Part shown: positions 25,884 through 35,707 of the stretch, one piece after another
How the letters are laid out: each line of letters opens with the position of its first letter
Numbering within the stretch: position 1 is the stretch's first letter
Assembly: GCA_003282985.1 (NCBI GenBank)
Contig: QBYE01000010.1
Coordinates: forward strand, 1 to 42,149
Direction: 5' to 3'
DNA: 42,149 bases
Source: Pelagibacteraceae bacterium AG-325-E08
GTDB taxonomy: Bacteria; Pseudomonadota; Alphaproteobacteria; Pelagibacterales; Pelagibacteraceae
Notes under the pieces: generated by a model
The model's input: the letters and a program-made list of their open reading frames with translations, nothing else
Told to the model about the DNA's origin: nothing
Databases searched by the model: none
Program-made: the position numbers and the translations under genes

Positions 25884-26328
25884 TATAGTTACAATTATTT
25901 TTTTAAATATTTCACATTCAAACGCTGATTTAAAATCTCCAAATAATTTAATTTTACCAGCAGAAGTAATTAAAATTCAGTTAGTAGGTCTAATGGATAA
26001 TGATAAAGATTTTAAAGACAGTGGGATTGAACAAACTTGGAATTTTGCTCATCCAAATAATAAAAAAAATACTGGCCCTCTCCCAAACTTTAAAATGATG
26101 ATTAAGGGAAATGCATACCAAATGTTAATTGACCATTTGAATCACACAATTACAGAGCTTGGAAGTAGTGACAAATGGGCTCAATTTGAAGTTATCATTT
26201 TAGATAAAAACAAAATTTATCATAAATTTAATTGGCAGGTTGAAAAATATACTATGGATGGACCCTTAAAAGACTGTTGGTTGACTACTATGGTATCTAA
26301 TCCCATATCATTGGGAAGTTCAATTTGA
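25852..26328 (+). CDS. Exported protein, DUF4864-like
   Basis: 158 aa. N-terminal signal peptide (KKLPLIFSIVTIIFLNISHSNA, likely cleaved near residue 26), then a domain whose pattern (ViKiQLvGLmDND...W.FAhP...FK.MI.GNAY...W.V.KYTMDGPLKDCWLTT) resembles DUF4864. Starts inside the previous gene (ATG at 25852 or 25855). Function unknown, probably periplasmic. Confidence 0.7.
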   Translation: MMLKKLPLIFSIVTIIFLNISHSNADLKSPNNLILPAEVIKIQLVGLMDNDKDFKDSGIEQTWNFAHPNNKKNTGPLPNFKMMIKGNAYQMLIDHLNHTITELGSSDKWAQFEVIILDKNKIYHKFNWQVEKYTMDGPLKDCWLTTMVSNPISLGSSI

Positions 26329-26384
26329 TATTCTTAGATACAATTTTGTTTCGTAATGAATAAAAATTTAGTAGGAATCGCTTA

Positions 26385-28817
26385 ATGAAATCTAAAACAA
26401 AAGTAGTAGTTGTTGGTGGTGGAGTAGTAGGAGTAAGCGCACTTTATCATTTAGCTAAAAAAGGGTGGTCTGATGTAGTTCTTGTAGAGAGAAAAGAATT
26501 AACTTCTGGATCTACTTGGCATGCTGCAGGATTATTACCACTTTTCAATATGAGCTACTCTGTAGGTCAATTACATAAATATGCAGTCGATCTATATAAA
26601 AAATTAGAAGATGAAACAGGAAAGAATGTTGGATTTAGTGTTGTATCAAACATTCGTTTAGCAAGTACAAAAGATAGAATGGATGAATACCATCAATATG
26701 CGGGAGTAGCTAAAACTATTGGTGTCGATGTAAAATTTTTAACGCCTCAACAAGTAAAAGAAATTTGGCCTTTATGTCATACTGATGATTTAGTAGGTGC
26801 TATTCAACATCCTGAAGATGGCTATATCCAGCCTGCAGATTTAACCCAAGCACTTGCTACAGGTGCAAGAAACATGGGAGCTGAGATTTACAGGAACACA
26901 ACAGTGATTGCAATGAAGCAAAATAAAGAAGGATGGATTGTTGAAACAGACAAAGGATCGATTGAATGTGAACATATAATTTCTTGTTCCGGAAATTTTG
27001 CAAGACAAACTGGGGAAATGGTTGGATTAGATATTCCAGTAATTCCTGTTGAACATCAATATATTGTTACTGAGCCTCATCCAGAAATTCAAAAAAGAAA
27101 AAAAGAAGGTCTTCCTGAAATGGGAGTACTAAGAGATAGTGATAGTAGATGGTATATGAGAGAAGAGGCTGGTGGATTAATATTAGGTCCTTACGAAGAT
27201 GGTGCTCCTGCTTGTTATGTAGAAGGTCCATCTAAGAGTTCAGAATATGAATTATTTCAAGAAGATTTAGATAGACTTGCCCCACACATAGAAGGAGCAA
27301 TACATAGAGTTCCTGCTTTTGGTGAAGTAGGAGTGAAAAAAGTTTATAACGGTGCAATTTGTTACACACCAGATGGAAATCCTATAGTTGGACCAGCTTG
27401 GGGTTTGAAAAATTTTTGGATTAATGAAGGTCATAGTTTTGGAATTACTGCTGCTGGTGGAGCTGGTTGGCAATTAGCAGAATGGATAGTAGATGGAGAA
27501 CCAACCATTGATATGCTAGGCGTTGAACCAAGACGTTATGGAAACTATGCAACTAAATCTTATTTAAAAGCCAAAAATGAGGAAGCTTACAGTCATGTTT
27601 TTATTACTCACTATCCAGATGAAGAAAGACCAGCTGCAAGACCTTTAAGAACATCACCATGTTATGAAAGAATGAAAAATTTAGGTGCAGTATTTGGACA
27701 AAAATTTGGTTGGGAAAGACCAAACTTTTTTGCAACTGATGGCATGGAACAAAAAGATGATTGGTCTTTTAGAAGATCTAAATGGTTTGATGCTATAAAA
27801 AAAGAATGTCAAAACGTAAAAGAAAATGTTGGCCTTTTAGATATGACAGCTTTTGCCAAATGTAGAATAAGAGGACCAAAAGCAGAGGAATTTTTAGATT
27901 ATTTAGTGGCTAACAAGCTTCCAAAAAAAATTGGAAGAATAAATTTATGTCATGCTCTTAATACTAAGGGTGGTGTTCATTCAGAATTTACAATTATGAA
28001 AGAAGATGAAAATAAATATTATCTTGTTTCAGCAGGTGCAAATTTAAGATTAGACCATGATTGGATCCAAAAGTGGATGCCCACAGATGGATCAGTTATA
28101 TTCGAAGACTTAACGAATAGTACTGGAGTACTTGTTGTGGCAGGGCCGAAAGCAAGAGAATTAATGCAAAAGGTTTCTGTAGATGATTTTTCAAGCGAAA
28201 ATTTTAAATGGTTAACAGCTAAAAATGTTAACGTTGGATATGCCCCAGTCAATGCTATGAGAGTAAACTTCGTTGGTGAATTAGGCTGGGAACTACATCA
28301 TCCAATTGAATATCAAAACCATATATTTGATAAATTAATGGAAGCAGGAAAAGATTTGGGAATTAAACCTTTTGGAATAAGAGCAATGAATAGCTTGAGA
28401 CTTGAAAAATCTTACAAATTAGTTGGTACAGAATTATCTATTGAGTACTCACCTTACGAGTCTGGTTTAGATAGATTTATTCACCCTAACAAAGGTAATT
28501 TCATTGGGCTTGAAGCTTTAAATAAATGGAGAGAAAAAGGTTTTGATAATAAATTGGTTACACTAGAAGTTCACAATACAACAGACTCAGATGTTTTAGG
28601 AAACAATCCTATTTATAAAGATGACAAAGTCGTAGGAAGAGCTACAGGTGGAGAATATGGATTTAGACTAGATAAATCTATAGCTTTGGCAATGGTGAAA
28701 CCTGATCTTGCTAATGTTGGTGAAAAACTTAAAGTTGATATATTAGGAAAAATGTACGAGGCTACAATTTTAGAAGAAAGTCCATACGATGTTGAAAACA
28801 AATTGTTGAGAGCCTAA
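26385..28817 (+). CDS. dmgdh: Dimethylglycine dehydrogenase-type FAD/THF enzyme
   Basis: 810 aa two-domain enzyme: N-terminal DAO-type flavin domain ([18 protein letters not shown] near the start; STWHAAGL with H46, the covalent FAD histidine in mammalian DMGDH and SARDH) and C-terminal GcvT-type THF domain (about 450-810; [10 protein letters not shown]). It oxidatively demethylates dimethylglycine (or sarcosine) and passes the methylene to THF; electrons go to ETF, encoded directly downstream (TAATG overlap with etfB). RBS AGGAA sits upstream of ATG 26385. Dimethylglycine versus sarcosine specificity cannot be settled by eye; soxBDAG already supplies sarcosine oxidation, favouring dimethylglycine. 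Confidence 0.88.
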   Translation: MKSKTKVVVVGGGVVGVSALYHLAKKGWSDVVLVERKELTSGSTWHAAGLLPLFNMSYSVGQLHKYAVDLYKKLEDETGKNVGFSVVSNIRLASTKDRMDEYHQYAGVAKTIGVDVKFLTPQQVKEIWPLCHTDDLVGAIQHPEDGYIQPADLTQALATGARNMGAEIYRNTTVIAMKQNKEGWIVETDKGSIECEHIISCSGNFARQTGEMVGLDIPVIPVEHQYIVTEPHPEIQKRKKEGLPEMGVLRDSDSRWYMREEAGGLILGPYEDGAPACYVEGPSKSSEYELFQEDLDRLAPHIEGAIHRVPAFGEVGVKKVYNGAICYTPDGNPIVGPAWGLKNFWINEGHSFGITAAGGAGWQLAEWIVDGEPTIDMLGVEPRRYGNYATKSYLKAKNEEAYSHVFITHYPDEERPAARPLRTSPCYERMKNLGAVFGQKFGWERPNFFATDGMEQKDDWSFRRSKWFDAIKKECQNVKENVGLLDMTAFAKCRIRGPKAEEFLDYLVANKLPKKIGRINLCHALNTKGGVHSEFTIMKEDENKYYLVSAGANLRLDHDWIQKWMPTDGSVIFEDLTNSTGVLVVAGPKARELMQKVSVDDFSSENFKWLTAKNVNVGYAPVNAMRVNFVGELGWELHHPIEYQNHIFDKLMEAGKDLGIKPFGIRAMNSLRLEKSYKLVGTELSIEYSPYESGLDRFIHPNKGNFIGLEALNKWREKGFDNKLVTLEVHNTTDSDVLGNNPIYKDDKVVGRATGGEYGFRLDKSIALAMVKPDLANVGEKLKVDILGKMYEATILEESPYDVENKLLRA

Positions 28818-29566
28818 TGAAAATTTTAGTCGCAGTAAAAAGAGTTATTGATTACAACGTTCAAATTAGAGTTAAAGAGGATAATACAGGTGTAGTCACT
28901 GATAATGTTAAAATGTCTACCAATCCACCAGATGATAATGCTATAGAAGAGGCGGTAAAAATTAAAGAGGCTGGGAAAGCCACTGAAGTTATAGCTGTTA
29001 GTATTGGAGAAGAGAAAGCTCAAGAGACGGTACGTAAAGCTTTAGCAGTAGGTGCAGATAGAGGTATACTTGTAAAAACTGAGGGGATTTTAGAACCATT
29101 AGCAGTTTCTAAACTTTTACAAAAAATAGTTGAAAAAGAAAAACCAGATTTAGTTTTTATGGGCAAACAAGCAATTGATGATGATTGTAATCAAACTGGT
29201 CAAATGCTCAGTGCATTACTTAATTGGCCTCAAGCGACTTTCGCATCTAAAATTGAGATTAAAGATAAATCCTTGGAAGTTACAAGAGAAATTGATGAGG
29301 GGCTAGAAACAATAGAAATAAATGTTCCAGCAATTGTTACATGTGATCTAAGATTAAATGAACCTAGATATGCGTCATTACCAAATATAATGAAAGCCAA
29401 GAAAAAGCCAATTGAACAAATAAATGCGTCAGATTTAGGAGTAGATACAACTCCAAGAATCGAGCAGACTAAGGTTGAAGAACCACCTAAAAGAAAAGCA
29501 GGTATAAAGGTTTCTAGTGTGGCAGAATTAGTTCAGAAATTAAAAAATGAAGCAAAGGTAATATAA
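28817..29566 (+). CDS. etfB: Electron transfer flavoprotein, beta subunit
   Basis: 249 aa, standard length. [19 protein letters not shown] opening, AMP-binding region, and the recognition-loop segment [14 protein letters not shown] that interacts with partner dehydrogenases. Takes electrons from the dimethylglycine dehydrogenase encoded just upstream, and from other flavin dehydrogenases. Translationally coupled on the 5' side, and etfA starts at the next base. Confidence 0.96.
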   Translation: MKILVAVKRVIDYNVQIRVKEDNTGVVTDNVKMSTNPPDDNAIEEAVKIKEAGKATEVIAVSIGEEKAQETVRKALAVGADRGILVKTEGILEPLAVSKLLQKIVEKEKPDLVFMGKQAIDDDCNQTGQMLSALLNWPQATFASKIEIKDKSLEVTREIDEGLETIEINVPAIVTCDLRLNEPRYASLPNIMKAKKKPIEQINASDLGVDTTPRIEQTKVEEPPKRKAGIKVSSVAELVQKLKNEAKVI

Positions 29567-30520
29567 ATGTCAGTTTTATTAATAGCAGAACATAATAATA
29601 AAGAACTTAGACCTTTTACTCTTAATGCTGCAACTGCAGCTTCTCAAATAGATAAGGATGTTCATGCGGTAATTATAGGCCACGAATGTGGAGAAGCAGC
29701 TAAAGCACTTTCAGAATTAGAATTAATTAAAAAAGTTATTCAAGTTGAAGCTCCTCACTATGAAAATTTTGTTGCTGAAAATTTTGCCCCAGTAATTGTT
29801 AAATTATCAGAAAATTATTCACACATTATTTCTTCTGCAAATACTTTTGGTAAAAATTTAATGCCAAGAATTGCTGCAGCTTTAGATACTTCTCAAATTA
29901 GTGATATTACAAAAGTTGTGTCTAATGATACTTTTTTAAGACCAATTTATGCTGGGAATGCTTTTGCTACTGTAAAAAGTAAAGATAACAAAAAATGTGT
30001 AACAATAAGACCTACTTCATTTGATCCTTGTGAAAGTTCTGGGGGATCTGCACCTATTGAAAAAGCAGAAGCAGGTGAGGAATTTGTACAAACAAAATTT
30101 ATAAAAAGAGAAGAAATTAAATCTGATAGACCTGAACTTGGAACGGCTAGAGTAGTTGTTTCTGGTGGCAGAGGAATGCAGAGTGGTGATAATTTTAAAT
30201 TAATTACTTCACTAGCTGACAAATTAAATGCAGCAATTGGTGCATCTAGAGCAGCTGTTGATGCAGGTTATATAAGTAACGATCATCAAGTTGGACAAAC
30301 AGGTAAAGTTGTAGTGCCAGATTTATATATTGCAGTAGGTATATCTGGAGCTATTCAACATTTAGCTGGAATGAAAGAAAGTAAAGTAATAGTTGCAATT
30401 AACAAAGATGGTGAAGCACCAATATTTAGTGTTGCTGATTATGGTCTTGAAGCTGATCTTTTTGAAGCACTTCCTCAATTCTTAGAGGAATTGAACAAAT
30501 TAAACACTATACAAAAATAA
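29567..30520 (+). CDS. etfA: Electron transfer flavoprotein, alpha subunit
   Basis: 317 aa. FAD-binding C-terminal domain with VSGGRGMQS, GASRAAVDAGY, HQVGQTGKVV and the end-block VGISGAIQHLAGMKES...IFSVADYGLEADLF, all signature EtfA motifs. Forms the heterodimer with EtfB and reduces ETF-quinone oxidoreductase. Lies between etfB and the ETF-QO gene, 23 bases before the latter. Confidence 0.97.
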   Translation: MSVLLIAEHNNKELRPFTLNAATAASQIDKDVHAVIIGHECGEAAKALSELELIKKVIQVEAPHYENFVAENFAPVIVKLSENYSHIISSANTFGKNLMPRIAAALDTSQISDITKVVSNDTFLRPIYAGNAFATVKSKDNKKCVTIRPTSFDPCESSGGSAPIEKAEAGEEFVQTKFIKREEIKSDRPELGTARVVVSGGRGMQSGDNFKLITSLADKLNAAIGASRAAVDAGYISNDHQVGQTGKVVVPDLYIAVGISGAIQHLAGMKESKVIVAINKDGEAPIFSVADYGLEADLFEALPQFLEELNKLNTIQK

Positions 30521-30543
30521 TATAATCTGTAAAAAATTAGAAT

Positions 30544-32163
30544 ATGTCCAGAGAGACGATGGAATATGATGTTGTAATAATAGGTGGTGGACCATCAGGT
30601 CTATCAACAGCTATTAAACTTAAACAGCTTGATTCAAATTTAAATGTTTGTTTACTAGAAAAGGCATCAGAAATAGGTGCGCATATTTTAAGTGGAAATG
30701 TTTTTGAGACTAGAGCATTAGATGAATTAATTCCTACTTGGAAAGAATTAAATTCACCTATTAAAACTAAAGTTAGTAAAGAAAAATTTTTATTTTTAGG
30801 AAAAACAAAATCATTAAGCTGGCCAACATGGCTTTTACCCTCAGTTCAACAAAATCATAAAAATTATATCATCAGTCTTGCAAACTTATGCAGATGGCTT
30901 GCTGAACAAGCTGAAGCATTAGGTGTTGAGATTTTTCCAGGGTTCCCAGCTAGTGAAATTTTATATAATGAGGATGGCTCTGTTAAAGGAGTAGCAACCC
31001 AAGACATGGGTATAGATAAAGAAGGAAATAAAAAAGATAGTTTTGAACCAGGTATTGAACTTTTAGGTAAAGTAACAGTCTTTGCTGAAGGTTGTAGAGG
31101 TCATTTGGGAAAACAGTTAATTAAAAATTTTGAACTAGATAAAGGCAAAGATCCTCAACAATATGGTATTGGTTTTAAAGAAATTTGGGAAATAGATGAG
31201 AAAAATCACGAAGAAGGAATGGTAATGCACACTGCTGGATGGCCGCTAGATAAAAATACATATGGTGGAAGTTTTATCTATCATGCTGAAAATAAGCAGG
31301 TTTTTTTAGGATATGTCATTGGTTTGGATTATAAAAATCCACATTTATCTCCGTTTGATGAATTTCAAAGATTTAAAACTCATCCTGTAATTAAAAAGAT
31401 TATTGAAGGTGGAAAAAGAATTTCTTACGGAGCTAGAGCTTTAATTGAGGGAGGATTTCAAAGTTTACCTAAAATGTTTATGCCAGGGGCACTATTAGTG
31501 GGATGTGACGCTGGAACATTGAATATGCCAAAAATTAAGGGATCACATACTGCAATGAAAAGTGGAATTATTGCAGCAGAAGCAATTCATGAACATATAA
31601 ATAATAAAAAAGATTTATCAATCTTTGAAGAAAAATTTAAAAATAGTTGGTTACATGAAGAATTATATAAAGCTAGGAATGTAAAGCCGAGCTTTAGTTG
31701 GGGATTAATATTAGGTATTATTTTCACAGGAATAGACCAAATCTTATTTAGAGGTAAATTACCATTTACTCTTAAGCACAAACATGCAGATCACGAAACT
31801 TTAAAGCCTGCAAATGAAATGCCAAAAATTGATTATCCAAAGCCAGATAATGTAATTACTTTTGATAAGACAAGTTCAGTTTATTTAACAGGAACTAATC
31901 ATTCAGATAATCAACCTGTACATTTACAATTAAAAGATCCAAATTTACCAATTAGCTATACTTTAGAAAAATTTGATGAACCAGCACAAAGATATTGTCC
32001 AGCAGGTGTATATGAAATTCAGAAAGAGAATGAAGTAAATAAATTTGTAATCAATGCGCAGAATTGTATTCATTGTAAAACTTGCGATATCAAAGAGCCT
32101 TCTCAAAATATTAATTGGGTTACACCAGAAGGTGGTGGTGGTCCAAAATATGGAAATATGTAG
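30544..32163 (+). CDS. etfD: Electron transfer flavoprotein-ubiquinone oxidoreductase
   Basis: 539 aa membrane-associated flavoprotein passing electrons from ETF to ubiquinone. FAD motif YDVVIIGGGPSGLSTAIKL at residues 8-26; ECH-type quinone region; C-terminal 4Fe-4S ligands in RYCPAGVYE and NCIHCKTCDIKEP, followed by INWVTPEGGGGPKY, the family end. Completes the dehydrogenase-to-quinone electron chain of the operon beginning at 26385. It ends on the base before the convergent DUF2237 stop. Confidence 0.96.
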   Translation: MSRETMEYDVVIIGGGPSGLSTAIKLKQLDSNLNVCLLEKASEIGAHILSGNVFETRALDELIPTWKELNSPIKTKVSKEKFLFLGKTKSLSWPTWLLPSVQQNHKNYIISLANLCRWLAEQAEALGVEIFPGFPASEILYNEDGSVKGVATQDMGIDKEGNKKDSFEPGIELLGKVTVFAEGCRGHLGKQLIKNFELDKGKDPQQYGIGFKEIWEIDEKNHEEGMVMHTAGWPLDKNTYGGSFIYHAENKQVFLGYVIGLDYKNPHLSPFDEFQRFKTHPVIKKIIEGGKRISYGARALIEGGFQSLPKMFMPGALLVGCDAGTLNMPKIKGSHTAMKSGIIAAEAIHEHINNKKDLSIFEEKFKNSWLHEELYKARNVKPSFSWGLILGIIFTGIDQILFRGKLPFTLKHKHADHETLKPANEMPKIDYPKPDNVITFDKTSSVYLTGTNHSDNQPVHLQLKDPNLPISYTLEKFDEPAQRYCPAGVYEIQKENEVNKFVINAQNCIHCKTCDIKEPSQNINWVTPEGGGGPKYGNM

Positions 32164-32538
32164 CTAAGAAAGGTCTATTGCAAATTTTTTTAAAGTTTCA
32201 ATAGGCAAAATTTTTAAAGTATTTTCATGTGTTCTTTTTAAAAAAATTGGACATCCTTTTCCTGCTTCTACCGCTCTTGCATACCAAGTAGCACAAACAC
32301 ACCAGCCATCTCCATCTTTAAGCCCTGGAAACCCAAATTCTGGATGAGGTGTAATTAAATCATTACCAGCTTCTTTACACCATTCTAAAAATTCAGTAGT
32401 TACTTTTGCACATACAGTATGTAAACCATGGTCATTCTCATCTGTGTTACAGCAACCATCTCTATACCATCCAGTTAAAGGGTCTAAAGAACACTCTTCT
32501 AGACTTTCACCTAGAACATTTTTTTGATTTTTGTTCAT
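32164..32538 (-). CDS. DUF2237 family protein
   Basis: 124 aa. NVLGESLEECSLDPLTGWYRDGCCNT, HTVCAKVTTEFLEWCKEAGNDL, PEFGFPGLKDGDGWCVCA are near-exact DUF2237 signatures; many conserved Cys suggest metal or redox function, unknown. Directly downstream of hisI with no gap, so one transcript. Confidence 0.88.
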   Translation of the reverse strand: MNKNQKNVLGESLEECSLDPLTGWYRDGCCNTDENDHGLHTVCAKVTTEFLEWCKEAGNDLITPHPEFGFPGLKDGDGWCVCATWYARAVEAGKGCPIFLKRTHENTLKILPIETLKKFAIDLS

Positions 32539-33006
32539 TTATATTTTTGTAGGATTGGGTTGACCTTTATAAACTTTTTCTGGATCAAATTTTTTTTCTT
32601 TTTCAGTAAATTTCATTTCTACTTTTCTACCATTATCTATTGGTCCTAAAGGGATAGATCTATAAAAACACGATCGATAACCTACATGGCAACTTGATCC
32701 TTCTCCTATATCAACGGTTAACCATATCGAGTCTTGATCATCATCAATTCTAATTTCAGTTACTTTTTGCGTAAAGCCACTTGTTTTACCTTTATGCCAT
32801 AGCGCATTTCTTGATCTACTAAAATAATGAGCTTCCTTTGTTTCAATTGTTTTTTTTAAAGCTTCAACATTCATGTATCCATGCATTAAAATTTCTTTTG
32901 TTTTAGCGCACATCGTAATGACTGGAATAAGCCCATCATTATCAAATTTTGGAGAAAGGAGATTCCCTTCCTCGATTTCAAGTACATTTTCTCTTTTTTT
33001 GAACAT
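32539..33006 (-). CDS. hisI: Phosphoribosyl-AMP cyclohydrolase
   Basis: Third step of histidine synthesis, hydrolysing the adenine ring of PR-AMP. 155 aa, stand-alone (not fused to HisE). SRSRNALWHKGKTSG and CHVGYRSCFYRS are clear. The usual DCD metal motif reads DDD (IDDDQDS), lacking the first zinc-ligand Cys; I believe this variant is common in alphaproteobacteria but cannot confirm it here. Lies away from any his operon, divergent from folE, an arrangement with another cyclohydrolase that I recall from other alphaproteobacteria. Confidence 0.93.
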   Translation of the reverse strand: MFKKRENVLEIEEGNLLSPKFDNDGLIPVITMCAKTKEILMHGYMNVEALKKTIETKEAHYFSRSRNALWHKGKTSGFTQKVTEIRIDDDQDSIWLTVDIGEGSSCHVGYRSCFYRSIPLGPIDNGRKVEMKFTEKEKKFDPEKVYKGQPNPTKI

Positions 33007-33052
33007 AAATGGTAATTATGTAGCACATATATAGATATATTAAATATTTTAA

Positions 33053-33064
33053 AAATGCGCATTT
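33053..33064. promoter_or_regulatory. 12-base palindrome in hisI-folE divergent region
   Basis: Perfect palindrome AAATGCGCATTT, just upstream of a -10-like TATAAA (33071-33076) and 18 bases before the folE ATG (33083). Its place between two divergent genes makes an operator plausible; a chance palindrome in A+T-rich DNA is less likely because of the GCGC core, but it remains possible. Confidence 0.35.
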
Positions 33065-33082
33065 ATAGGTATAAAACTCTCC

Positions 33083-33697
33083 ATGAAATTAGTTAAAGAT
33101 ATAGATAATAACGAAAATTCAAAAAAAATTTCAGATAAAGAAGCTGAAGAAGCATTTAAGACAATATTGTCTTGGATGGGTGAAGATCCTAACAGAGAAG
33201 GATTGTTAGAAACCCCTAAAAGAGTTGTAAAAGCATTTAAAGAATATTTTAAAGGCTACAAAGAGGATCCAACTCAAATTTTAGATAAAACTTTTGGTGA
33301 CGTCGACGGTTATGACGATATGGTTGTTCAAAAAAATATTTCAGTGCAAAGTCATTGTGAGCATCATATGGCTCCTATTATTGGAAAAGCTCATGTAGCT
33401 TATATTCCAAAAGAAAGAGTAGTTGGGTTAAGTAAATTAGCAAGAGTTGTTGAAGTATTTTCAAAAAGATTGCAAACCCAGGAAAGATTAACTATGCAGA
33501 TTGCGAATACCCTTATGGAATCTTTAGATGCAAAAGGTGTAGCTGTAACAATAGATTCTACTCATCAGTGTATGACTATGAGAGGTATTAAAAAAGAACA
33601 AGCTACAACAGTAACAAACTATTACTTAGGTCAATTTAAAGAAGACCTTAGTTATCAAAACAGATACCTAAGATTTATCAGCATAACAAAAGATTAA
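33083..33697 (+). CDS. folE: GTP cyclohydrolase I
   Basis: First enzyme of folate (and other pterin) synthesis: GTP to dihydroneopterin triphosphate. 204 aa. Zinc ligands C92 and H95 (SHCEHHMAP) and C163 (THQCMTMRG) are present, along with VVGLSKLARVVEVFSKRLQTQERLT. Supplies THF on which the fhs, sox, dmgdh and methyltransferase genes nearby depend. First in folE-acuI-like-lysR (gaps of one base or overlaps). Confidence 0.96.
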   Translation: MKLVKDIDNNENSKKISDKEAEEAFKTILSWMGEDPNREGLLETPKRVVKAFKEYFKGYKEDPTQILDKTFGDVDGYDDMVVQKNISVQSHCEHHMAPIIGKAHVAYIPKERVVGLSKLARVVEVFSKRLQTQERLTMQIANTLMESLDAKGVAVTIDSTHQCMTMRGIKKEQATTVTNYYLGQFKEDLSYQNRYLRFISITKD

Positions 33698-33698
33698 A

Positions 33699-34700
33699 GT
33701 GTCTGCTCAATTTAAAGCATTAATTTTAGATCAAAAAGGCGAAGAGTTTACCCGTGAGGTAAAATCAATAGATAAAAGTTTTTTAAAGCACGGGGATGTT
33801 ACTATTAAAGTAGATTATTCTGATCTTAATTTTAAAGATGGGATGATCTTAAAAAATGGTGGAAGATTAGTCAAAGAGTTTCCTCATATTCCAGGTATTG
33901 ATTTCTCAGGAACAGTTTTAGAAAGTGAAAATTCAAATTTTAAAGAAGGTGATGAAGTAATCTTAACAGGATTTAGAGTAGGTGAAATTTTTTATGGTGG
34001 GTATTCTCAAGTTGCAAAAGTTAATGGAGATTTTTTAGTTAAAAAACCAAAAAATTTAACTAGCAAACAAGCAATGATACTTGGTACTGCTGGCTTTACT
34101 TCATTAATGAGTGCTTTTGCAATTAAAGCAAGAGAAGAAATATTACTTGGGGAAAAAGTAAATAATGTTTTAGTAACTGGAGCAACAGGTGGTGTCGGAA
34201 GTGTTGCAGTGATCGCATTAAATAAAATGGGATACAACGTTACTGCAGTTACAGGAAAAGATTCTAAAGCAGATTATTTAAAATCTTTAGGTGCTAAAAC
34301 TGTTGTAAATCGAGCTGAATTTGACAAAGATCCAAGACTTATCGATAAAGGTTTGTGGGATGGTGTTGTAGATACTGTTGGAGGAAAGATATTAGCTAAT
34401 GCAATAGTTCAAACTAATCCAAATGGAATTATAGCAGTTTGTGGAAATGCAAATACTAATGAACTTAATACAAGTGTTATCCCATTTATGCTTAGAGGAA
34501 TTAAACTTTGGGGAATGGACTCTGCAAATTGTAGTATAAAAAGAAGAGAATTTATTTGGAGTGAAGCTGCAAATTTAATTGATTTTGACTTACTAGAAAA
34601 ATCTATTCAAACAGTTAGCTTGGAAGAGTTAATCGAGACTTACCCTAAAATATTAAAAGGTGAAATTTCAGGAAGAGTTTTGGTTGACCTTAATAAATAA
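33699..34700 (+). CDS. acuI: Acrylyl-CoA reductase-like MDR (AcuI/YhdH family)
   Basis: Zinc-independent medium-chain reductase, 333 aa, with VDYSDLNFKDGM, PHIPGIDFSGTV and the NADPH loop VTGATGGVGSVAVIAL. AcuI/YhdH members reduce acryloyl-CoA to propionyl-CoA, detoxifying acrylate from DMSP; this fits a DMSP-consuming SAR11. Starts with GTG one base after the folE stop and overlaps the LysR ATG by one base. YhdH-type quinone oxidoreductase is the alternative name; specificity is inferred. Confidence 0.85.
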   Translation: MSAQFKALILDQKGEEFTREVKSIDKSFLKHGDVTIKVDYSDLNFKDGMILKNGGRLVKEFPHIPGIDFSGTVLESENSNFKEGDEVILTGFRVGEIFYGGYSQVAKVNGDFLVKKPKNLTSKQAMILGTAGFTSLMSAFAIKAREEILLGEKVNNVLVTGATGGVGSVAVIALNKMGYNVTAVTGKDSKADYLKSLGAKTVVNRAEFDKDPRLIDKGLWDGVVDTVGGKILANAIVQTNPNGIIAVCGNANTNELNTSVIPFMLRGIKLWGMDSANCSIKRREFIWSEAANLIDFDLLEKSIQTVSLEELIETYPKILKGEISGRVLVDLNK

Positions 34701-35590
34701 TGGATTGGGATAAATTAAAAATATTTCACGCAGTAGCTGAGGCAGGTAGTTTCACTAATGCCACAGTAAATTTAAATCTTAGTCAATCAGCCATCAGTAG
34801 ACAAATTCAATCTCTAGAGCAGGATTTAAAGGTTCAGTTATTTGAGAGACATGCAAGAGGTTTGACTTTAACTGAAAATGGTGAATATGTATTTAAAACA
34901 GCTCATGAGGTTATAAGTAAGTTAAAAGAGGTAGAAACCTCATTAGGAGACCAAAAGAATAAACCAACTGGAAAATTAACCATTACAACAGTTAGAAGTT
35001 TTGGAACTCACTGGCTTACTCCAAGAATCCAGGAATTTATGAGTTTAAATCCAGAAATAGAAATTGACTTAGTTTTTGACGATAAAGAGCTTGATTTAAG
35101 TACCCGACAAGCAGACATAGGTATTTTTATGAGAAGACCAAAACAGCTTAATTATATTCAAAAAAAACTCGTTGATATTAAGTACTTTATATATGGTTCT
35201 AATAAATATTTAGAAAAATACGGAATGCCCAAAACAATAGCTGATTTAAACAAACATAAATTCATCTCGTTTGGAAAAGGCGCTCCATCTCCAGTTTATA
35301 ATCCAGATTGGGCCTTAAAACTTGGTATGCATGACGGTAAAAAAAGGAAATCTATTATGAAAGTTAATAGTGTGATGGGACTTCTTTTAGCAGTCGAATC
35401 TGGAGTAGGACTTGCGGCATTACCTGAATATTTAGTTACAAATTCAAACAATGTAATTAAAGTATTACCCAAATCAGAAGGACCAATTACCGAGGCTCAT
35501 TTCGTTTATCCTCAATCCTTAAAAAATACTGCTAGAGTTCAAGCTTTTAGAAATTTTTTATTCAGTAAAATTGGTGATTGGAAATCATAA
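34700..35590 (+). CDS. LysR-family transcriptional regulator
   Basis: 296 aa. N-terminal winged helix-turn-helix with AGSFTNATVNLNLSQSAISRQIQSLEQDLKVQLFERHARGLTLTENG, then a type 2 periplasmic-binding-like effector domain (about 90-290). Coupled to the acuI-like gene (TAATG). LysR regulators often control adjacent or co-transcribed genes, so acuI is a candidate target; the effector cannot be guessed. The next gene starts 117 bases later with its own regulatory site. Confidence 0.93.
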   Translation: MDWDKLKIFHAVAEAGSFTNATVNLNLSQSAISRQIQSLEQDLKVQLFERHARGLTLTENGEYVFKTAHEVISKLKEVETSLGDQKNKPTGKLTITTVRSFGTHWLTPRIQEFMSLNPEIEIDLVFDDKELDLSTRQADIGIFMRRPKQLNYIQKKLVDIKYFIYGSNKYLEKYGMPKTIADLNKHKFISFGKGAPSPVYNPDWALKLGMHDGKKRKSIMKVNSVMGLLLAVESGVGLAALPEYLVTNSNNVIKVLPKSEGPITEAHFVYPQSLKNTARVQAFRNFLFSKIGDWKS

Positions 35591-35640
35591 ATATTAACAA
35601 TATCCCAATATTTCTTGTAAGTTGTATCTGCGACATTATT

Positions 35641-35659
35641 GCGATTGATAATCATTATC
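35641..35659 (+). promoter_or_regulatory. Fur box upstream of iron(III)-binding protein gene
   Basis: GCGATTGATAATCATTATC matches the classic 19-base Fur consensus (GATAATGATAATCATTATC) at 16 positions, including an unbroken 13-base block. It sits about 50 bases upstream of the ATG at 35708, and a GATAAT inside it could be the -10 box, so Fur binding would block transcription when iron is plentiful. Confidence 0.75.
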
Positions 35660-35707
35660 ATTGCGAATAATTAGCATTCTCAAATAACAATTTAATCGAG
35701 GAGATAA

